Assembly (NCBI GenBank): GCA_012838225.1
Contig: DUPT01000001.1
Span: forward strand, 1 to 34,023
From: Tissierellia bacterium
Lineage (GTDB): Bacteria > Bacillota > Clostridia > Peptostreptococcales > Acidaminobacteraceae
DNA: 34,023 nucleotides
Direction: 5' to 3'
Shown here: one piece after another, positions 14,800-22,801 of the stretch
Layout: each line of letters opens with the position of its first letter
How positions within the stretch are numbered: the stretch's first letter is position 1
The notes under the pieces: model-generated
What the model was told of the DNA's origin: nothing
Databases searched by the model: none
What the model saw: the letters and a program-made list of their open reading frames with translations, nothing else
Translations under genes and position numbers: made by a program

Positions 14800-14844
14800 T
14801 AGCAACTTAAGACTAATAAAACCTAAATTTATTCTCATTTAAGT

Positions 14845-14873
14845 AAAAAAAAGAGTGGTCACACTCTTTTTTT
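14845..14873. terminator. Bidirectional terminator between convergent genes
   Basis: GAGTG (14853-14857), loop of four, CACTC (14862-14866), flanked by eight A on the left and seven T on the right. It can therefore end transcripts from both the small-gene unit (+) and the pirin operon (-). The stop codon of the minus gene overlaps it. Confidence 0.85.
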
Positions 14874-15264
14874 AGTCCCTATCGTGTTTGAGCTTTCTAA
14901 GCCTAAAGCCATCGATAAAGCGTAAGCTCAGGATGAACAGAAAGCCCAGTGCCACGATGATCCCGATATTGACGGATAGCTTCAGATCGGTGAAAAGACC
15001 GATGATCGGTATCGCCAGCATGATGATCCAGGCATAGCGAAGCCAGCCGCTACTCGTCACCTCGACGATATCGCCTGATTCGACCTCCAATCGATTGCTC
15101 TTGACGCCCAGCTGCGTCGCCGAGAGGGTGGCTCTGGTCGGTGGCAGCTCGAGCTCAACCATCCGGCCTTCATTGATCGAGGCTGTTTCTCTGCCGTTGA
15201 GTCTGAGGCGAAGCTTCGAGCCGGAGCCCACCCAGCCGGTGTTTCGTTTGACTGTTACTGACAT
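14872..15264 (-). CDS. Small membrane protein with N-terminal beta domain
   Basis: A 130-residue protein of unknown function. Residues 1-72 form a soluble, beta-rich segment resembling a PEGA-type or surface beta-sandwich fold (KLRLRLNGRETASINEGRMVEL has the look of such repeats; similarity only). Two hydrophobic helices follow at about 75-90 and 95-112, then a strongly basic tail. AAAGGGAG lies six bases before ATG 15264. It is the last gene after pirin (19-base gap) and ends in the shared terminator. Confidence 0.65.
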   Translation of the reverse strand: MSVTVKRNTGWVGSGSKLRLRLNGRETASINEGRMVELELPPTRATLSATQLGVKSNRLEVESGDIVEVTSSGWLRYAWIIMLAIPIIGLFTDLKLSVNIGIIVALGFLFILSLRFIDGFRLRKLKHDRD

Positions 15265-15283
15265 TCTTTACTCCCTTTTCTCT

Positions 15284-16129
15284 CTAGATACCGGTGCCGC
15301 TTTGTTTGATAAAGGTGCCGTTTCGCAGATCGGCAAAGGCTTGATTGAGCTCTGGCTGTGTATTCATGACGATCGGTCCGCCCCAGGCGATCGGCTCTCT
15401 TAGGGGGCGCCCGCCTAAGACGATCACATGGGCCGGCTGGTTAAAGCCAAACGACATCTGATGACCGGCTTCGGTCACAGCTCCGCTGGCCATCGGATAG
15501 GTCCGGCCATCAAACTCGACCTCGCCCTCGAGCACGAAAAAATAGATATTGTAGTCGGGATCGGTCTCAAAAGTGACAGCCGCCTCCCCCAACGCTTCAA
15601 AGTGATAGAAGAAGGGCTCGGTGTCTTCTTCGACCAGCGGACCGACTGTTCCCTTATAGTCACCGGCCAGCACCTTGACCTTGAGATTGTCCTCTTCGAC
15701 CAGCGGGATATTCTCGCCCGTCAGATCATTATAGGCCGGACGGCTCATCTTGCGCTTTTTAGGCAGATTGAGCCAGACCTGGACGCCCAGCATATGCTCA
15801 CTCGGCTGAGGCATCTCCTGATGCAGGATACCGCTGCCGGCACTCATCCACTGGCACGATCCATCGGCGATGATGCCTTTGTTGCCCAATGAATCCTCAT
15901 GATCGATCTCGCCTCGGACAAGATATGTAATCGTTTCGATGCCGCGGTGAGGGTGCATCGGAAAGCCCTTGATATAGTCGTTGGGGTCTTTGGAGTTGAA
16001 ATAGTCCATCATCAAGAAGGGATCGAACTCTCGGACCTCACCGTGACTAAAGGTCCGGATCAGGTTGACGCCGGCGCCGTCGCGCCCGGGAGAACCTCTA
16101 AAATCCATGCGTGATACACGTTCTGTCAT
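15284..16129 (-). CDS. Pirin family protein
   Basis: A 281-residue bicupin. The N-terminal cupin shows the pirin signature MHPHRGIETITYL with metal ligands H59 and H61, then SAGSGILHQEMP with H103 and E105. The C-terminal cupin (from about 165) lacks an equivalent full set of ligands, as usual for the family. Bacterial pirins have been reported as quercetinases, metabolic modulators or oxidative-stress proteins, and the role here is undetermined. AGGAGG lies eight bases before ATG 16129 and overlaps the stop of the aldo/keto reductase gene. The two are therefore co-transcribed. Confidence 0.9.
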   Translation of the reverse strand: MTERVSRMDFRGSPGRDGAGVNLIRTFSHGEVREFDPFLMMDYFNSKDPNDYIKGFPMHPHRGIETITYLVRGEIDHEDSLGNKGIIADGSCQWMSAGSGILHQEMPQPSEHMLGVQVWLNLPKKRKMSRPAYNDLTGENIPLVEEDNLKVKVLAGDYKGTVGPLVEEDTEPFFYHFEALGEAAVTFETDPDYNIYFFVLEGEVEFDGRTYPMASGAVTEAGHQMSFGFNQPAHVIVLGGRPLREPIAWGGPIVMNTQPELNQAFADLRNGTFIKQSGTGI

Positions 16130-16139
16130 TGATTTCCTC

Positions 16140-17249
16140 CTATTTTGAAAAATATTCTTCGATCACGGGCATATGCGTCGCGACCGGGATCGCCTGGGGG
16201 CAGACCTCTTCACACGCTCGGCAGCCCACACAGCCCGAGGCGTCAAGGTCTAAGCCGTCATACAGCCTCCGTCCGGCTGATTTGTTCTTAGAGGCCGTGA
16301 TATTATAGGCCTCAAATGCTCCGGGGATATGGACCCCATAGGGACAGGGCATGCAGTAGTTACACCTGGTGCACGGCACCAAAGCCATGGTATCATAGAC
16401 CGCCTTGACGGCTTCGTAGTGGGCCAGCTCAGCTGGAGTCAGCTCTTCGAAGGTCTGATTGGCCAGGGCGACATTATGATCGACCTGAGCTTTATCATTC
16501 ATCCCGCTAAGCACCACACTGACCTCGGGCTTATCCCACAGCCAGCGAAAGGCGTATTCGACCGGATCGCCCGGGATCATGGCCGAGACCACCTCCGGCG
16601 GATCGGCCAGCTTGCCGCCTAAAAGCGGCTCCATAATGATGATGCCAAGGCCCTTGGCATGGGCATCGTATAAGCCCTGCAGGGTCGATTGAAAATCGGT
16701 ATTGATATAATTCATCTGCAGCTGACAAAAATCCCAATCAGAAAAGCCGTTTAGGATCTGATAAAAGGTGTCTTTATCGTCGTGGAAGCTAAAGCCCAGC
16801 TGCCTGATCCGGCCGGCGGCCTTTTCTTTTAGCATCTCATCGAGGATGTTTAGATCCAGCACTGTCTGCCACCGCTCCTTGCCCAGGGCATGCAGCAGGT
16901 ATAGGTCGATATGATCGGTCTGGAGCTTTTCCAACTGTTCACTTAAAATGCTCGAGAAATCCTCGGTCCTCTCCAGCTTCCAGATGGGCGATTTCGTCGC
17001 CAAAATAACCCGCTCCCGGTAGCCATCCTGTAGTGCGCGTCCAACTGCCACTTCACTCATTTCATTGTGATACGGATAAGCCGTATCGATATATGTAATA
17101 CCAGAATCGATTGCGTGGCGAATCAGTTCAATTGCTTCGTCCATTCGTAGCGTTGACTCCCCCTGCTCATTGACATCACTTGGCATTCGCATACAGCCAA
17201 AGCCAAGGATGGTAGCTGAGGGACCCGATCCAATTTGTCTTTGTTCCAT
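16140..17249 (-). CDS. Aldo/keto reductase with C-terminal 4Fe-4S domain
   Basis: A 369-residue enzyme. The TIM-barrel AKR part spans about 1-285: GFGCMRMP at the N-terminus, GITYIDTAYPYHNEMSEVAVGRAL with the Asp/Tyr pair, LATKSPIW with the catalytic Lys, and DLYLLHAL. The C-terminal Fe-S part has CTRCNYCMPCPYG and CVGCRACEEVCPQAIPV, typical of the ferredoxin-linked AKR group in anaerobes. The physiological substrate is unknown. Start ATG 17249 is chosen by AKR homology and a purine-rich GGAAGG/AGGTAGG site. A TATACT box at 17272-17277 (minus) is a likely -10. A second AKR of this type lies at 27478-28488 with moderate similarity. Confidence 0.9.
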   Translation of the reverse strand: MEQRQIGSGPSATILGFGCMRMPSDVNEQGESTLRMDEAIELIRHAIDSGITYIDTAYPYHNEMSEVAVGRALQDGYRERVILATKSPIWKLERTEDFSSILSEQLEKLQTDHIDLYLLHALGKERWQTVLDLNILDEMLKEKAAGRIRQLGFSFHDDKDTFYQILNGFSDWDFCQLQMNYINTDFQSTLQGLYDAHAKGLGIIIMEPLLGGKLADPPEVVSAMIPGDPVEYAFRWLWDKPEVSVVLSGMNDKAQVDHNVALANQTFEELTPAELAHYEAVKAVYDTMALVPCTRCNYCMPCPYGVHIPGAFEAYNITASKNKSAGRRLYDGLDLDASGCVGCRACEEVCPQAIPVATHMPVIEEYFSK

Positions 17250-17316
17250 AGGCCTACCTTCCTTATCTATTAGTATACACGAAAACTGAATAGACATTTG
17301 ACTGGGTATGGTTGTA

Positions 17317-17346
17317 TTCTTGTTAGAAGCGAGTGAGTTGTATAAT
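17317..17346 (+). promoter_or_regulatory. Promoter of the serpin operon
   Basis: -35 TTCTTG (17317-17322), 18-base spacer, perfect -10 TATAAT (17341-17346), about 40 bases before the first serpin ATG. No promoter or terminator is seen between the three serpin genes. Confidence 0.6.
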
Positions 17347-17385
17347 AGTGAACAATTCATTCTGTGAAATAAAACAGGGGGTTTT

Positions 17386-18651
17386 ATGAAAAAAATAGTC
17401 TTATTTCTACTCATCATCAGTCTGGTCGGTTGCTCGAGTGTACCGCCCTTGGAGGAGCCTCAGACGAATGAAACAACAGAGCCTTCATCCACTACACCCG
17501 TCCGACATTTAGCTGATAGTCAGCCGCTACTTTTGTCTAAGGACTACTATGACTATGCGGCTGATCATCCCACCAGCGAAGAGCTTCTACAGTCGATCAA
17601 CCAGTTCGCCCGGGAAAGTGGCGTTCAATTACTCAGCGGCGAAGCCAATGATAACTATTCTCCCATCAGCCTGTATATGGCGCTCGCTATGGTGGCGACC
17701 GGTGCCAAGGGTGAGACAGCGGAAGAAATTTATCAGCTGTTAGGCCGTGAGGTCGATCCCGAAGCCCTGGCCCAAGAGATGCAACAGCTCAATCAATTGC
17801 TCAATGTCCAGACGGAAGGCGGACGGATCAAATTGGCCAACTCCATCTGGAGTCAGCAAGATTTGCCGTTTGAACCGACCTTTATAAAGAGGTTGAACGA
17901 CAAATTTGCTGCCGCCTTATTTGAAGTTGATTTTAGTCTGCCCGAAACTGCAGAAGAAATGTCAAACTGGGTATCGGATATGACAGAGGGGCTGATCAAG
18001 CCTGAGTTTACCGACCTGGAAAATATGATCAGCGTCTTGATCAATACCCTGTATTTTAAAGAAGGCTGGGTCTATCCCTTTGAGGAAGCCAATACCAAAC
18101 CGGACATCTTCCACGGCATCAATGGCGATATCGAAAAAGACTTCCTTCAGCAAAGGAAAGAGTTTGAGTATATCGATCATGATGGGATCGAGGGTGTCAT
18201 CCTACCGTTTGAATTGTCTCGGATGATCATCCTAAAAAAATCGGGGACTAATCCCAAGACCTTGCTTGAGGATTATTCACTCGAAGAGTTAACGAAATTC
18301 AAACAGCGAGCCACGGTTAACCTTTCCCTGCCTAAATTTAAGTTTGATAACAGCTATGATTTGATCGACACCTTAAAGAGTCTGGGCATTCATCAGGCCT
18401 TTGATCTGGGACTGGCCGACTTTAGTGCCATGACGCCAACCGGCTCGGCCATCTCTCAGGTCCGTCAAGATAGCTTTATTGCACTCGATGAGACCGGGGT
18501 GGAAGCCGCTGCCATGACGATGATCGGCAATGAAAGAGCGATGATTCTAGAAGATCCGCCTATCGTTGATTTAAGCTTCGATGAGCCGTTTTTGTTCATT
18601 ATTGAAAGCCGAGACTCTGTCCCGTTGTTTATCGGCACCCTGACTAATTAG
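17386..18651 (+). CDS. Lipoprotein serpin 1 (serine protease inhibitor)
   Basis: A 421-residue serpin with a lipoprotein signal (lipobox LVGC, lipidated Cys C16) and a Ser/Thr/Glu-rich linker. The fold starts near residue 60 and contains the canonical NDNYSPISLYMALAMVATGAKG shutter segment. INTLYFKEGWVYPF and SRMIILKKSG are also family features. The reactive-centre hinge is GVEAAAMT from G371. Its small residues permit loop insertion, so this should be an inhibitory serpin. Counting from the hinge, P1 is near R384/A385. The loop before the SFDEPF anchor is longer than in alpha-1-antitrypsin. The C-terminus PLFIGTLTN is standard. AGGGGG lies five bases upstream of ATG. It is the first of three tandem copies. 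Confidence 0.95.
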   Translation: MKKIVLFLLIISLVGCSSVPPLEEPQTNETTEPSSTTPVRHLADSQPLLLSKDYYDYAADHPTSEELLQSINQFARESGVQLLSGEANDNYSPISLYMALAMVATGAKGETAEEIYQLLGREVDPEALAQEMQQLNQLLNVQTEGGRIKLANSIWSQQDLPFEPTFIKRLNDKFAAALFEVDFSLPETAEEMSNWVSDMTEGLIKPEFTDLENMISVLINTLYFKEGWVYPFEEANTKPDIFHGINGDIEKDFLQQRKEFEYIDHDGIEGVILPFELSRMIILKKSGTNPKTLLEDYSLEELTKFKQRATVNLSLPKFKFDNSYDLIDTLKSLGIHQAFDLGLADFSAMTPTGSAISQVRQDSFIALDETGVEAAAMTMIGNERAMILEDPPIVDLSFDEPFLFIIESRDSVPLFIGTLTN

Positions 18652-18665
18652 CAATAGGAGGAAAC

Positions 18666-19877
18666 ATGAAACGACTGATTGCACTATGTCTGATCGGACT
18701 GCTTTTGATCAGCTGCTCTCCAGGCTACACCGCCCATCAGGCGATAACATCTCAGCCACTAAGTGAAGATCAGTATCGAGAGTTGTTGCGATCAAGCCCA
18801 CCAGCTGACGAAACCATTCAGGCCATTCAGAGCTTTGCCCGGCACAGCTCGTCTGCCCTATTAAGCGGCGAGTCGAATGATAACTACTCGCCTATCAGCC
18901 TCTATCTGGCACTATCCATGGTCGCTACCGGCGCTGATGGTGAGACTGCCCGCCAAATCTATGGCACTTTAGACAAACCGGTCGACCCTGATGCTCTGGC
19001 CAGTGACATGTCTCAGCTGATCGAGCTGCTAAATATAAAGACGGACCAGTCGCGCATTCAGCTGAGTAACTCCATCTGGAACCAGCAGGACATACCGTTT
19101 TTAGATGGCTATATCAAGCGTTTAAATGAGCAGTTTCAAGCTTCTCTGTTTGAAGTCGATTTTATACAACCGGCAACTTTAAAGCATATGCAGGACTGGG
19201 TAGCCAAACAGACAAATGATTTGATCAAGCCTGAATTCGACCGATTAGACGATGCCATCAGCGTACTGATCAACACCCTATATTATAAGGATAGCTGGCT
19301 ACGGACCTTCGAAGAGTATGCTACCGAGCCCGATATCTTCCATGGCGTAAACGGTGATGTCACCAAGGATTTTATGCACCGGGACGACTATATGAGCTAT
19401 ATCAAGCAGGGAGATATTGAGGGTGTCAGTCTGTATACTAAAACCGGACGGGTGGTTTTTTTAAAGCAATCGGGGGTAAACCCGAAAGAGATACTCCAGA
19501 GCGAGGATCTCTATCAGTTGATCAATAACTTTGAGTCGCGGGAAGTCCGTCTGGCCTTGCCAAAATTCAGCTTTGAAAACCACTATGACTTAAAAACAAT
19601 GCTAAAAGAACTTGGTATCATTGATGCGTTCGATCGTGATTTGGCCGATCTTTCAGCCACCAGCGAGCTGCCACTGTATATCTCTCAGATATTTCAAGAC
19701 AGCTTTATTGAACTCAATGAAGACGGCATCGAAGCCGCCGCGGCAACAGTCGTTGTAGCACCGACATCCGCTCCGCCGGCCGATGAGCCGATCGAGCTTC
19801 GCTTCGATGAACCTTTTGTCTATCTGATTGAAGATCAATCAGGACTACCGCTATTTATCGGTACACTATCTCAATAA
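18666..19877 (+). CDS. Lipoprotein serpin 2
   Basis: A 403-residue serpin with lipobox LISC (C17). It has the conserved NDNYSPISLYLALSMVATGADG segment, the INTLYYKDSW strand, and the FDEPFVYLIED and PLFIGTLSQ end. The hinge GIEAAAAT from G354 is close to ideal for an inhibitory serpin. The reactive loop is Val/Pro-rich (VVVAPTSAPPADEP) and the P1-P1' count falls at S368-A369. It has no extended linker after the lipid anchor. A central segment is less conserved than in its sisters (GVSLYTKTGRVVFL in place of the usual LPF). AGGAGG lies 14 bases after serpin 1 and four before the ATG. Confidence 0.95.
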   Translation: MKRLIALCLIGLLLISCSPGYTAHQAITSQPLSEDQYRELLRSSPPADETIQAIQSFARHSSSALLSGESNDNYSPISLYLALSMVATGADGETARQIYGTLDKPVDPDALASDMSQLIELLNIKTDQSRIQLSNSIWNQQDIPFLDGYIKRLNEQFQASLFEVDFIQPATLKHMQDWVAKQTNDLIKPEFDRLDDAISVLINTLYYKDSWLRTFEEYATEPDIFHGVNGDVTKDFMHRDDYMSYIKQGDIEGVSLYTKTGRVVFLKQSGVNPKEILQSEDLYQLINNFESREVRLALPKFSFENHYDLKTMLKELGIIDAFDRDLADLSATSELPLYISQIFQDSFIELNEDGIEAAAATVVVAPTSAPPADEPIELRFDEPFVYLIEDQSGLPLFIGTLSQ

Positions 19878-19888
19878 TGGAGGCCCAT

Positions 19889-21220
19889 ATGAAAAAGTTA
19901 ATCATCAGTCTGCTGATCATGATCGTACTGCTAAGCAGCTGTACTCCAACCGGCACAGAACCTGAGCCTAAGCCAAGCGAGGAAACACCGGCCGAGCCCG
20001 AGCCTACACCACCTGAGGAAACACCGGCTGAGCCCGAGCCTAATCCAACAGATGAAGCATCAGGCGACAAACATTTTGTCGTCCATAGTGCACCGGATAA
20101 ATCGCCCAGCACTCTAGAGGAAGTCCAGGCACTTCGTATTGATAAGCCACTCTCAGACGAGACGATCCAGGCCATCAAGAATTTTATGCAAGCCTCGACA
20201 CCACTACTCTTAAGCGGTGAGAAGAATGATAATTACTCGCCCCTAAGCCTCTACCTGGCACTGGCCATGGCTTCTACCGGAGCTGAGGCTGAGTCGCAGG
20301 CAGAAATTATCCAAGCGCTTCAGTTGGAAAACCCGGACGACTTAGCCGATCAGATGGGTCTGATCATGGAGCGTCTGAATGTTGAAACATCAGAGGGACG
20401 AATTCGTTTGGCCAACTCGATTTGGAACCAATACAACTTCCCCTTTGAAAAAGACTATATCCAGACGCTAAACGATAAGTTCCAGGCCAGTCTGTTTGAA
20501 GTCGACTTTAAAAGCCCGGAGGCGGGTGAGCAAATGAGTCAGTGGGTGTCGGAAAAAACCGAAGGCTTGATCCAACCGGAATTTGACGATACTTCAGACT
20601 TTATCAGCGTGTTGTTCAACGCCCTCTATTTTAAGGAAAGCTGGCTGGCACCATTCCAGGCAGAGCTGACTAAGCCTGATACCTTCCGCGGAATTGAGGG
20701 GGAAAGTGAAAAAGACTTCCTTCACTCCAGCGACAAGGGCATGTATATCAGTCATGAGGGTGTCGAAGGGATGATCTTACCCTTTGAATATTCGCGAATG
20801 ATTTTACTAAAAAAGTCTGGCTCTAATCCGATGGATATTCTTAAAGACTATTCATTAGACGACCTGACAGCCTCTGCTTCTCTGGCGATGATCAATCTTA
20901 AGCTCCCTAAGTTTGAGTACAGTAATGAATATAATCTAAAAGAGATGCTAGAAGGTCTGGGCATGAGCAAGGTATTTGATCCGGACGAAGCCGACTTTTC
21001 CGGCATCAGCCCGGAGCCGCTGTTTATCTCTGATATTCTGCAGGATAGCTTCATCTCATTAGATGAAGACGGCGTCGAAGCGGCTGCTGTCACCACGATT
21101 GGCTTTGGCACCACCTCAATCATTGACAAACAAGTCGAGCTGGCGTTTGACGAACCGTTTCTGTTTGTGATCGAGAGTCCGGAAGGACTTCCCTTATTTG
21201 TCGGTACAGTAACCAAATAA
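19889..21220 (+). CDS. Lipoprotein serpin 3 with Pro/Glu repeat linker
   Basis: A 443-residue serpin with lipobox LSSC (C18). An acidic Pro/Glu/Thr-rich spacer follows at about 20-55, holding a 12-residue tandem repeat. The serpin domain starts near residue 80: NDNYSPLSLYLALAMASTGAEA, FNALYFKESWLAPF, SRMILLKKSG, and a PLFVGTVTK end. The hinge GVEAAAVT from G395 is of inhibitory type. The P1-P1' count falls at T409-S410 in a Gly/Thr-rich loop. GGAGG lies five bases before ATG 19889; the ATG at 19877 overlaps that SD and is rejected. The spacer would hold the inhibitor further from the membrane than serpin 2. Confidence 0.95.
   Translation: MKKLIISLLIMIVLLSSCTPTGTEPEPKPSEETPAEPEPTPPEETPAEPEPNPTDEASGDKHFVVHSAPDKSPSTLEEVQALRIDKPLSDETIQAIKNFMQASTPLLLSGEKNDNYSPLSLYLALAMASTGAEAESQAEIIQALQLENPDDLADQMGLIMERLNVETSEGRIRLANSIWNQYNFPFEKDYIQTLNDKFQASLFEVDFKSPEAGEQMSQWVSEKTEGLIQPEFDDTSDFISVLFNALYFKESWLAPFQAELTKPDTFRGIEGESEKDFLHSSDKGMYISHEGVEGMILPFEYSRMILLKKSGSNPMDILKDYSLDDLTASASLAMINLKLPKFEYSNEYNLKEMLEGLGMSKVFDPDEADFSGISPEPLFISDILQDSFISLDEDGVEAAAVTTIGFGTTSIIDKQVELAFDEPFLFVIESPEGLPLFVGTVTK
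19979..20050 (+). repeat. 36-bp tandem repeat encoding the serpin 3 stalk
   Basis: Two direct copies of a 36-bp unit begin at 19979 and 20015 (both start GAGGAAACACCGGC). They encode EETPAEPEPTPP and EETPAEPEPNPT. Near identity at the DNA level suggests a recent slip-type duplication and possible length variation. Confidence 0.8.
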
Positions 21221-21240
21221 TAATACTCCTACGACACTCT

Positions 21241-21270
21241 AACGGCCCTGAGGGGCCGTTTGTTATTTTT
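21241..21270 (+). terminator. Terminator of the serpin operon
   Basis: AACGGCCC (21241-21248) pairs perfectly with GGGCCGTT (21253-21260), followed by TGTTATTTTT. Confidence 0.9.
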
Positions 21271-21281
21271 AAGTAAACCTA

Positions 21282-21310
21282 TTGCATTACGCCGTATAAA
21301 AGAATAGTAT
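21282..21310 (+). promoter_or_regulatory. Promoter of the arsenic operon
   Basis: -35 TTGCAT (21282-21287), 17-base spacer, -10 TAGTAT (21305-21310), about 40 bases before the arsR ATG. Confidence 0.7.
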
Positions 21311-21314
21311 ATGA

Positions 21315-21330
21315 GTATATTTGAATATAC
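21315..21330 (+). promoter_or_regulatory. Probable ArsR operator
   Basis: Inverted repeat GTATATT (21315-21321) and AATATAC (21324-21330), separated by TG. It lies over the expected transcription start. The AT-rich dyad next to the arsR promoter fits an ArsR/SmtB site. Confidence 0.6.
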
Positions 21331-21347
21331 AATTATAAGGAGAAGTC

Positions 21348-21719
21348 ATGGTTGATATTTTTAAAGTCCTAGCTGATGAAAACCGGTTGCGTATCCTAAA
21401 CCTGCTACGTAAGGATGAGCTGTGTGTCTGTGAGATTGAAGCGATTTTAGATACGACTCAATCCAATGTATCGCGGCACTTGACCCGCTTGAGAAATGAC
21501 AAGCTGGTCAGCTTTGAGAAGCGGGCTCAGTGGATCTACTACTCGCTTCATCCGGAATTTATAAAAGACCATCGCCTATTATTCGACTATCTCGTTCATG
21601 AGATGGAGCAAAACGAAGCTTATCAAGCTGACGAAAAACGCTTGGCAGCTTATCGGGCCAGCTCTTTAACGTGCGAAACGGTCACCCAAATCAATTTAAG
21701 TGAGGCATTGAGAAAATAG
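21348..21719 (+). CDS. arsR: ArsR/SmtB-family arsenic-responsive repressor
   Basis: A 123-residue winged-helix repressor that should leave DNA when it binds As(III). The arsenic site is visible as ELCVCEI (C26, C28) at the start of the DNA-binding helices, close to the ELCVCDL motif of classical ArsR proteins. The recognition helix is TTQSNVSRHLTRLRNDKLV. The N-terminus is short (FKVLADENRLRILNLL). It leads the operon and likely represses itself through the dyad at 21315-21330. AAGGAGA lies four bases before the ATG. The last base of its stop TAG is the first base of the next start codon. Confidence 0.93.
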   Translation: MVDIFKVLADENRLRILNLLRKDELCVCEIEAILDTTQSNVSRHLTRLRNDKLVSFEKRAQWIYYSLHPEFIKDHRLLFDYLVHEMEQNEAYQADEKRLAAYRASSLTCETVTQINLSEALRK

Positions 21720-22801
21720 TGAAAAGAAAACGCATTATCCATTCCGGCATTTCTACCTTTGAGCGATATCTGACCCTGTGGGTCTTCATCTGTATGGTGA
21801 TCGGTGTGCTGATCGGTGTCTATCTGCCGGCTATCCCTCAATTCTTAGGTAACTTTGAATATGCTAATGTATCCGTCCCGGTAGCCATCTTGATCTGGCT
21901 GATGATCTATCCCATGATGCTAAAGGTTGACTTTAAAAGTATCAAAAAGGTGGGTGAAAATCCGCGAGGGCTGATTATTACCTGGGTCACGAACTGGCTG
22001 ATCAAGCCATTTACCATGTATGCCATCGCCGCCTTTTTCTTCTTTATCGTATTCAAGAAATGGATCACACCGGATCTGGCCACCCAGTATTTAGCGGGAG
22101 CAGTCTTACTAGGTGCTGCGCCTTGCACGGCCATGGTCTTTGTCTGGTCTCATTTGACCAGAGGTAATCCAGCCTATACCGTGGTACAGGTGGCAACCAA
22201 TGACATCATCATACTGGTGGGCTTTGTCCCGATCGTAGCCTTTCTTTTGGGAATGAGTAATATCACGATCCCCTGGACCACCCTATTCCTATCCGTTATT
22301 CTTTTTGTCGTCATTCCCTTGGCGGCCGGGATCATTTCCCGCACGCTGATCACAAAAAATAAAGGACTGGAATACTTTGAGAAGGCCTTTATCCCGAAGT
22401 TTAGCAATGTCACTATCACCGGTCTGCTCCTCACACTTATTATCATCTTCTCCTTCCAGGGAAGAACCATCATCGAGAACCCGTTTAATATTATTTTGAT
22501 TGCCGTACCGCTGATCATCCAAACCTTCCTAATCTTCTTTATCGCTTACTTCTGGTCGAAGGCGTGGAAGTTAACTCACGATATTGCTGCCCCAGCGGGA
22601 ATGATTGGAGCCTCCAATTTCTTTGAGTTAGCGGTGGCGGTCGCGATTTCTCTCTTCGGACTGGGCTCCGGAGCCGCTCTGGCGACGGTGGTCGGCGTAT
22701 TGGTAGAAGTACCCGTCATGCTCCAGCTTGTCAGGATTGCCAATGGAACACGCTCCTGGTTTAGACCGAGCGAAGGTGATAGAAGCTATGAAACCACTTA
22801 A
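21719..22801 (+). CDS. acr3: ACR3-family arsenite efflux permease
   Basis: A 360-residue membrane transporter of the BASS/ACR3 superfamily that exports arsenite. It has about ten hydrophobic helices. The conserved cysteine is C136 in GAAPCTAMVFVWSHLTRGNPAYT, and the conserved glutamate is in GVLVEVPVML near the end. The start is GTG at 21719, overlapping the arsR stop by one base. There is only a weak purine-rich region upstream, so initiation probably depends on coupling to arsR. The 3' end overlaps the next gene by 14 bases. Confidence 0.93.
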   Translation: MKRKRIIHSGISTFERYLTLWVFICMVIGVLIGVYLPAIPQFLGNFEYANVSVPVAILIWLMIYPMMLKVDFKSIKKVGENPRGLIITWVTNWLIKPFTMYAIAAFFFFIVFKKWITPDLATQYLAGAVLLGAAPCTAMVFVWSHLTRGNPAYTVVQVATNDIIILVGFVPIVAFLLGMSNITIPWTTLFLSVILFVVIPLAAGIISRTLITKNKGLEYFEKAFIPKFSNVTITGLLLTLIIIFSFQGRTIIENPFNIILIAVPLIIQTFLIFFIAYFWSKAWKLTHDIAAPAGMIGASNFFELAVAVAISLFGLGSGAALATVVGVLVEVPVMLQLVRIANGTRSWFRPSEGDRSYETT

